From NCBI GenBank assembly GCA_014323675.1, contig JACONN010000002.1, positions 1,780,001 to 1,844,000 of the forward strand: a DNA stretch of 64,000 nt, given 5' to 3'. Each line of letters opens with the position of its first letter. Position 1 is the stretch's first letter. This document shows, in pieces, positions 58,338 to 64,000 of the stretch. This stretch comes from Hormoscilla sp. GM7CHS1pb (lineage in GTDB: Bacteria > Cyanobacteriota > Cyanobacteriia > Cyanobacteriales > Desertifilaceae). The notes below the pieces were generated by a model, which searched no databases, was not told the origin of the DNA, and saw only the letters and a program-made list of their open reading frames with translations. Position numbers and translations under genes: made by a program.

Positions 58338-59300
58338 ATGAACTATGACGACTGGCTTCTTCAAAACTCAGTTACCCAATTGCAACAAACCCCTGTAGCA
58401 ATCATCGGCATGGCTTGTATATTCCCGCAAGCCAGTTCTCTGCAAGCCTACTGGGAAAATATCATTGGCAAGGTAGATTGTATAACAGAGGTGCCTCCCT
58501 CGCGCTGGAAAATTGATGAATACTACAACCCAGACCCTACCAGTCCCGACAAAACCTATTGCAAGCGCCAGCGGTTTCATCCCCGAGATCGACTTTAACC
58601 CCATAGAATTTGGGCTACCCCCAATATTCTAGAAGTAATTGAAGTCGCCCAGCTGCTCGCCCTGGTAGTAGCCAAGCAAGCAATGAAGGATGCCGGTTAC
58701 GAGCAAGCCAGCGAATCAATCCGGCAGCGTACAGGTGTAGTGCTGGGCGTCGGCGGCGGCCAGAAGCTGATAACACCCCTGACCAGTCGTCTGCAATACC
58801 CCATTTGGGAGAAAGTTCTGAAAAACAGTGGCCTCTCTGACGAGGACACCCAAAAGATTATCGAGAAAATCAAACTAGCCTACATTGGCTGGGAAGAAAA
58901 CTCCTTTCCGGGCATGCTAGGCAATGTGATCGCTGGACGGATTGCTAACCGTCTGGACCTAGGGGGCATGAATTGCGTTGTAGATGCCGCCTGCGCTAGT
59001 TCCCTGACAGCGGTGCGGATGGGCCTGAGCGAATTGACAGAGCGCCGCAGCGACATGATGATTGTTGGCAGCGCAGCGTGTAGACGCTGACAACTCCATC
59101 TTCATGTATATGAGCTTTAGCAAAACGCCAGCATTGTCCAAACAAGGACAGCCCAGGCCGTTCGACGCCCAGTCCGACGGGATGATGCTGGGAGAAGGGG
59201 TTGGAATGATGGTGCTCAAGCGCTTGGAAGACGCCCAGGCAGATGGCGATCGCATCTATGCGACGATCAAAGGCAGAGGAATCCGCGCATAATTCGCCAG
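58338..59300 (+). pseudogene. PfaA/HglE-type polyketide synthase, ketosynthase fragment
   Basis: The ketosynthase start of a PUFA/heterocyst-glycolipid-type type I PKS: VAIIGMACIFPQASSLQAYW, SRWKIDEYYNPDPTSPDKTY, then in another frame GLPPNILEVIEVAQLLALVV, GMLGNVIAGRIANRLDLGGM and the active-site Cys in VDAACASSLTAV. A third frame carries SIFMYMSFSKTPALS and the GMMLGEGVGMMVLKRLEDA region. There is a frameshift near 58577 and about 10 extra bases near 59080 (AGCGCAGCGT). The gene stops at about residue 320, within DRIYATIKG, and the CRISPR array begins 10-20 bases later. The rest of the synthase is absent. Confidence 0.85.
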
Positions 59301-59936
59301 GTTTCCATTAATTCCCGTCCCCAGCGAGTGGGGACGAGACGTAGCCTGCGCGATCGAAGCTCCATCATGGGTTTCCATTAATTCCCGTCCCCAGCGAGTG
59401 GGGACCGGGGAGTAGCTAAATAGCAAGAAGCCCTTCCCCCCTCGGGCGTTTCCATTAATTTCCGTCCCCAGCGAGTGGGGACCGTAAAAACTCTAGATGG
59501 CCCCACAAAGCTCCTTCAAGTGTACTAACGTTTCCATTAATTCCCGTCCCCAGCGAGTGGGGACCAGGTATTTATACTAGCCAGCCGTTACAGAATATAG
59601 AGTCGTTTCCATTAATTCCCGTCCCCAGCGAGTGGGACCTCAGACCCAGGTGAATAGTTTTAGAACATTCTCCCGACAACGTTTCCATTAATTCCCGTCC
59701 CCAGCGAGTGGGGACATTAGGTACTGCTGTACCAGCACTCAGCTCGTTCAGAGGTTTCCATTAATTCCCGTCCCCAGCGAGTGGGGACCGGCTATAGGGC
59801 CCCAGGATCTTACAGTTGACAATGCTGTAAGTTTCCATTAATTCCCGTCCCCAGCGAGTGGGGACAACCATAGAGAGGGTTGTAGTTGAGCACCTAGAAG
59901 ATGTTTCCATTAATTCCCGTCCCAGCGAGTGGGGAC
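59301..59936 (+). CRISPR. CRISPR array, 9 repeats and 8 spacers, no cas genes in window
   Basis: The 35-bp repeat starts GTTTCCATTAATTCCC and ends with the hairpin GTCCCCAGCGAGTGGGGAC. Repeats begin at 59301, 59371, 59448, 59530, 59605, 59681, 59754, 59831 and 59903. Spacers are 35, 42, 47, 40, 42, 38, 42 and 37 bp, all different. Repeat 3 has one substitution (ATTTCC), and repeats 5 and 9 each lack one base, so the array is ageing, with the degenerate last repeat marking the probable trailer end. No A+T-rich leader precedes repeat 1; instead the truncated ketosynthase gene abuts it. Spacer lengths and the hairpin type fit cyanobacterial type I or III systems. Confidence 0.97.
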
Positions 59937-59967
59937 TTCGCACCCTTTTTCCTACCCCATGACCCCT

Positions 59968-60040
59968 AAAAAATGGCTGAAACCCTTACAGGTCAAGGGA
60001 GCGAGCGATCCCACGAAAACTCGTTGTTTCAGCCATTTTT
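59968..60040. repeat. Long inverted repeat downstream of the CRISPR array
   Basis: AAAAAATGGCTGAAAC and GTTTCAGCCATTTTT form a 15-bp stem around a ~42-base interior that itself holds GGGAGCGAGCGATCCC. It starts 32 bases after the last repeat. It may be a terminator for the array transcript or a relic of another element. The remaining gap to 60392 holds the dispersed repeat at 60191 and no gene. Confidence 0.65.
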
Positions 60041-60190
60041 CAGATACCTCGCAAATTTGACTAAATAATCAACGATCGGGGAGGTTTTGTAACAGACGGG
60101 CCCACCGCACCTCGTTACCGGTTGTGGTCAAAAACAGTTGGTACGCCGGAGTTCTCGCGGGGTGCTTGGCGTTGCCTGAGGACAGGACAT

Positions 60191-60291
60191 CTGTAAATTT
60201 ATGTCATAATTTGCGTCATCTGCTTCGCCCCTACAGGGGTATACGACAGCTGGGAGGGCCCATAAACGATCGACGGGTTTTGACCACACCC
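60191..60291. repeat. Dispersed repeat, copy 2 (inverted relative to 39472)
   Basis: CTGTAAATTTATGTCATAAT at the left and CGACGGGTTTTGACCACACC at the right are the reverse complement of the ends of 39472-39575; only a short core differs. Confidence 0.8.
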
Positions 60292-60392
60292 GTGGGAACG
60301 AGGGGTGGGGCGGGGTGGGGCTAAATGAACTAAGTCGCCCAGACACGACAGGCTAGTAAAATGGTTATGACGGCAAATTTGAGGAATAATGG

Positions 60393-60941
60393 ATGGTAGC
60401 AGAACCTCTGATAGTTAAAGAGAACGGACTGCGATTCTCTGGACCCAACAGCAAAAATCCCTTCTGGCAGGGAGATTTGAATTCTGTCGCTTTTGACGAA
60501 CAGGGTATCAAGACTAAACTATTGAATTTAGACAAACCCTGTTACTTCCTGAGAGTTAAAGGTCGAATGGGCATTACCAACGATGGTTATCTGGGTGCGG
60601 TTGCCGATGCTGACAACGGCAAAACAGCGTCGGTAGAGACTCTCACAGCGGTGCCGCCTCTGTTACCTCAACAGTTGGGAGACCCAAGTTTTCTCGATTT
60701 TCACGGCGTCAAATATGCCTACGCTACTGGCGCAATGGCCAATGGCATTGCCTCAGAAGAATTGACGATCGCCTTAAGCAAAGAAAGAATTCTCAGTTCC
60801 TTTGGTGCTGCTGGTTTAGTTCCCGATCGGGTGGAAGCTGCCATTCACCGCATTCAGGAAGCAGTACCATACGGTCCTTACGCTTTTAATCTGATTCACA
60901 GTCCGGCGGAAGCCGCGATCGAACGGCGTGGGGTAGACTAA
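60393..60941 (+). pseudogene. pfaD: PfaD-type enoyl reductase, N-terminal part (split gene)
   Basis: PfaD proteins are the stand-alone FMN-dependent enoyl reductases of PUFA and related synthases. This part carries SKNPFWQGDLNSVAFDEQGI, YAYATGAMANGIASEELTIA, LSSFGAAGLVPDRVEAAIHR and YGPYAFNLIHSPAEAAIERR, diagnostic for the family. It breaks at GVD, where an antisense group II intron fragment begins at about 60945. The remainder resumes at about 63160 with roughly 50 codons missing. Confidence 0.88.
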
Positions 60942-61034
60942 ACTAAGCCAGTCCGTCACCGGACCGACTCGTCTTCAGAACCGGACGTGAGACTTTCACC
61001 TCATCCGGCTCCTCAGTTTCATTATCCCGTAGGG

Positions 61035-62796
61035 GGGTGTAATTAAAAGTGACACTTAGGCATTATTAACCGGTCCGGTAGTTCTACCTCTGTATCACTG
61101 GCGGAGTTCTGATACCGCCGGTGATGGCCCCACAGTGGATGGAACAACTCAAATAGTGAATCTGCCTTGATTGGGAGATTTTTTTACCCTTATGTTATAT
61201 AATTTTATTTATAAGTTGATCGTGGAGCTAAAGCCCTATATGTCTGAATTCATGAATTATGATGAAACGGTTGAACTAACCAGCAGCGCTTCGGAATTAG
61301 CTCTAAGATTGCAGGCTCATCCCAATATATCGGCTCGTATTTTATCTCTGCTAGATCTTGTGGAAAATCCGGATAATAATTGTGAAACAGCGAGCAGTAC
61401 CGAGTTGAAAATTATCTCGGAACTCAAAAAACTGGGAAATGATTCTCTTCAAGATTGGGCCAATTCGCAAGAGAAAAAAAAGCCTTAGCTTGTGAAAAAT
61501 CTCCGGGGATGCGCCGTCAGAGAAAAAAGCAACTATATTGGCATAGTCTGTTGGGAACTATCCAAATTATAGAAGAAACTTTTATTTCTCGAAGACCGTT
61601 TTCATCATCTGCCCAAATACATTGTCGAGGTTATTCTTTGCCATTGCAACGAGCAATTACGGATTTTGGAGCCGATGTGCCATTTGGAAAAATTCCTGAA
61701 AAGCTACAAGAACATTACGGTATAACTGTGCCGATTAGTTCGGCCCAAGCTATTACTCAAAAACATGCACATGCGGTTAAAGGATCTCAAAAACCAGCAG
61801 AAAAAATTACCGATAGAGATGGAGTAGAGCTTCTAATTGCAGAAATGGATGGCACGATGATTCCAATTGTAAAAACTCCGACCAATGATGATAAAATTAT
61901 CGATCGCCGAAAAACCAGATCTTGTTGTTGGAAAGAAGCTCGTCTATCACTTGTGGAAATCCCTACTCAGAAAAAAACAATTATTGGAGGTACAGTAGGT
62001 ACCGTAGACTCCGCAGGAAACAAATGACTGCATAGCGCTATAAGGGCTGGGATAGGTGAAAAGACTAAAGTTCATGCGATCGGAGATGGAGCCAGTTGGA
62101 TTGTTAATCAGGTAATGGGCTTGTTTGGAGAACGTGCTAGCTATCTAATATATTTTTATCATCTATGTGAATATTTAGCAGCAGCAGCTCCTGGAGCTAA
62201 TGAAAAGCAACAAAAAAAATGGCTGGAAAAACAAAAAAAAGCTCTCAAAAACAATCAGGTTCTCAAAGTATTAAATAATTTATCAACTCGCCTGGAACCA
62301 GAACATATAGCTGATAAATTTGCTCCCGTCAGAGTCGGTGTACGATACATTAAAAACCGGCTTGAATACATGAACTACAAAGATGCGATTGATGCTAATT
62401 TACCAATTGGATCTGGAAAGATTGAGAGCGCACATCGTTATGTAATTCAAAAACGTTTGAAATTAACAGGTTCTTGGTGGACCGTTGAAAACGCTAATGA
62501 TATGTTAGCTTTAAGGATATTAAGAGTTAATGATGATTGGCAATCCTATTGGCTAAATTTAAACCCAGAAAATTCGTCCCTTACCTAAGCAGTCTAACAA
62601 TTATTGAGGCTCTTACCTTCTCAACATCAGTTTTCTGCCATGATCGCGTTCTGAACATATATCAATCTCGGGCGTCAATATTGCGCCTTCGTTCACCGGC
62701 GATATTGAGGCAGTGCTGGCACTGCCGGCACTGCCCGACCAACTACTTTTGACCACATCACCGGTTCATGATTAAGTGTCACTTTTAATTACACCC
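61035..62796 (+). mobile_element. ISKra4-like insertion sequence, 1762 bp
   Basis: Perfect terminal inverted repeats beginning GGGTGTAATTAAAAGTGACA and ending TGTCACTTTTAATTACACCC, flanked by a 9-bp target duplication CCCGTAGGG (61026-61034 and 62797-62805). The element lies inside the truncated group II intron, between the maturase end and domain V. Intact ends and duplication imply a recent insertion, although its transposase has an internal stop. Confidence 0.88.
61171..62588 (+). pseudogene. ISKra4-like transposase with -1 frameshift signal and an internal TGA
   Basis: Three segments: 61171-61488 (N-terminal, ending QDWANSQEKKKP), 61455-62027 (RRQRKKQLYWHSLLGTIQII, LPLQRAITDFGADVPFGKIP, ELLIAEMDGTMIPIVK) and 62115-62588 (SGKIESAHRYVIQKRLKLTG and WWTVENANDMLALRIL). 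Segments two and three are in the same frame, joined by HAIGDGASWIVNQVMG and separated only by a TGA at 62025-62027. Segments one and two overlap at AAAAAAAAG, where A AAA AAG (61476-61482) lies in the correct phase for -1 ribosomal frameshifting. The TGA makes this copy non-functional unless it is a sequencing error. Confidence 0.8.
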
Positions 62797-63159
62797 CCCG
62801 TAGGGTGCGACCTCTTCTACTGCCGTCCGTTTTTGATTTTTCGTGATGACAGTAATCATGTAGCAACTGCAGGTTTGTGTACCAGTCCTTTCCTCCCAAT
62901 GAGGTTGGTAGGATATGGTCCACTTCCCATTTGTCGCCGTCCCTAAACGTCAACCCGCATCGCTCGCATTTGCCCTGCTGCCTTTTCAGCAACTTTATAA
63001 CTCTCGTACTCACATCCGGGCTTTTTCGTAACCTCTTACTCCAGTAGACAAGGTTTCCATCCATAGGGCTAGCTTTTCCCTTCACTTTAACGTGTCTGAT
63101 TATCTCAGTTTCGGAGTGCCGGCCTAGCTTTACCTCTGTACTATCCTTGAGTTTGCCCT

Positions 63160-64000
63160 TGAAGATTAAGAACAAAATAATTGCCAAGATTTCTCGCCGG
63201 GAAGTAGGAGCGAAATTCATGCAACCCGCACCAGAGAAAATGGTCAAGGAACTGGTTTCTCAAGGTCTCGTGACTGAGTTGCAAGCTGCTTTAGCCGCAA
63301 AAATCCCGATGGCTGACGATATCACGGTAGAAGCAGATTCTGGCGGTCATACGGATAATCGTCCCCTGCCCTGTCTGCTGCCTTCAATTATCGCACTGCG
63401 GGATGAAATGAGCGCAAAAATATAATTATGAAATCCCCGCGAGAGTGGGTGCAGCGGGAGGGATTAGCACCCCACAATCAGCTTTAGGGGCATTCATCAT
63501 GGGAGCCCACTATGTAGTGACTGGCTCAGTTAATCAAGCCTGTCTGGAGGCTGGGGCTTCTGTCCATACTAAAAACTTACTGGCCCAAGCGAGTATGACG
63601 GATGTGAGCATGGCACCGGCAGCAGATATGTTTGAAATGGGGGTAAAATTACAGGTACTCAAACGCGGGACGATGTTTGCCGTGCGGGCGCAAAAACTCT
63701 ATGACTTATACGTCAGCTATAATGCGATCGAGGAAATTCCCCAGGGGGAACGAGATAAGATTGAAAAACAAATATTCCGGAAGAGTCTAGAGGAAGTTTG
63801 GCAAGATACGGTGAATTATTTTCAGCGACGAGATCCCAATCAAATCATCAGGGCGACTGATAATCCGATCGCGCAGCGTGGCGCCAGCCATAGCGCAAAA
63901 TGGCACTAATTTTTCGCTCCTATTTAGGGCTATCTTCCCGCTGGTCTAATTCGGGAGAGAAAGGCCGCGAGGCAGATTATCAAATCTGGTGCGGTCCGGC
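63160..64000 (+). pseudogene. pfaD: PfaD-type enoyl reductase, C-terminal part (split, frameshifted, runs off window)
   Basis: Continues pfaD with IKNKIIAKISRREVGAKFMQ, ELQAALAAKIPMADDITVEA and DSGGHTDNRPLPCLLPSIIA, the FMN-binding region. A shift in the AAAAA run at 63416-63420 leads to YNYEIPARVGAAGGIS, then GAHYVVTGSVNQACLEAGAS, MAPAADMFEMGVKLQVLKRG and KQIFRKSLEEVWQDT. A third shift near 63895 leads to MALIFRSYLGLSSRWSNSGE and DYQIWCGPA at the window edge. With the intron, IS and about 50 missing codons, the gene cannot make a normal product. Confidence 0.85.

Larger units (their letters stand above)
60945..63160 (-). mobile_element. 5'-truncated group II intron, antisense in pfaD, itself interrupted by an IS
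   Basis: Reading minus from 63160, only the end of domain X and the HNH domain remain (RHSETEIIRHVKVKGKASPM, then GKCERCGLTFRDGDKWEVDH and ILPTSLGGKDWYTN). An IS follows (61035-62796), then domain V (61013-60979) and domain VI. The protein and the 3' RNA domains closely match the intron at 53635-56057, and here the HNH is intact. The 5' two-thirds is missing, and the junction with pfaD near 63160 is abrupt, as expected for incomplete reverse transcription during retrohoming. Confidence 0.82.

Noticed and set aside
59761..59943. A short reading frame inside the CRISPR array
   Set aside because: It translates repeats and spacers and has no coding character.

Overview
The window comes from a cyanobacterium, most likely a filamentous one of the Oscillatoriales kind. 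The HIP1 octamer GCGATCGC is very frequent, there is an nblA gene (phycobilisome degradation), and many cyanobacterial families are present: GuaB3, the [2Fe-2S] thioredoxin-like ferredoxin, kinase-pentapeptide fusions, Uma2 and DUF4058. Short heptamer repeats (ACAACTG/ACAACTA) and a heavy load of decayed mobile DNA fit the same picture.

Layout. 0-3 kb: tig-clpP-clpX operon (minus). 3-7 kb: asd-dapA-rnj (plus). 7-10.5 kb: small accessory genes (Uma2, DUF4058, a PH-like protein, a dead antitoxin). 10.6-18.3 kb: a sodium:solute symporter with its small partner, a GGDEF/EAL protein, a ferredoxin, a pentapeptide/TPR protein, truB and a methyltransferase. 18.6-20.1 kb: a G+C-rich island of foreign appearance. 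21-25.6 kb: guaB3, trxA, a dead LOG-family gene and a kinase-pentapeptide gene. 25.9-30.6 kb: the most interesting locus, a Cas4-like nuclease plus long prokaryotic Argonaute operon (minus), divergent from an XRE regulator plus ImmA/IrrE peptidase pair (plus). Between them lie six operator-like palindromes arranged as three tandem pairs. 30.6-48 kb: mostly housekeeping (pepA, lytic transglycosylase, histidine kinase, tatC, ktrB-ktrA, anmK, a Ser/Thr kinase, usp, nblA), interleaved with IS630/ISL3 debris and an ORF-less group II intron. 48.5-51.4 kb: a PP2C phosphatase gene split by a 2,054-bp insertion with 127-bp perfect inverted ends and a 9-bp duplication. 51.4-53.5 kb: a ubiB-like gene and a small conserved gene. 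53.6-57.6 kb: a group II intron encoding a maturase, abutting a decayed IS607 element (tnpB plus a resolvase remnant). 58.3-64 kb: the wreck of a PfaA/HglE-PfaD type lipid synthase locus. The ketosynthase is cut off at a 9-repeat CRISPR array that has no cas genes nearby, and pfaD is split by an antisense, 5'-truncated group II intron that itself carries an IS.

A recurring theme is single-base frameshifts in homopolymer runs in otherwise well-conserved genes (symporter, truB, kinase-pentapeptide, argonaute, ktrA, usp, ubiB, pfaD). Many are probably sequencing or assembly indels, so I treat most of these genes as probably intact in the organism. The transposase genes and the PfaA/PfaD genes carry additional lesions and look truly dead. 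All family assignments come from motif recognition by eye; no database search was run.
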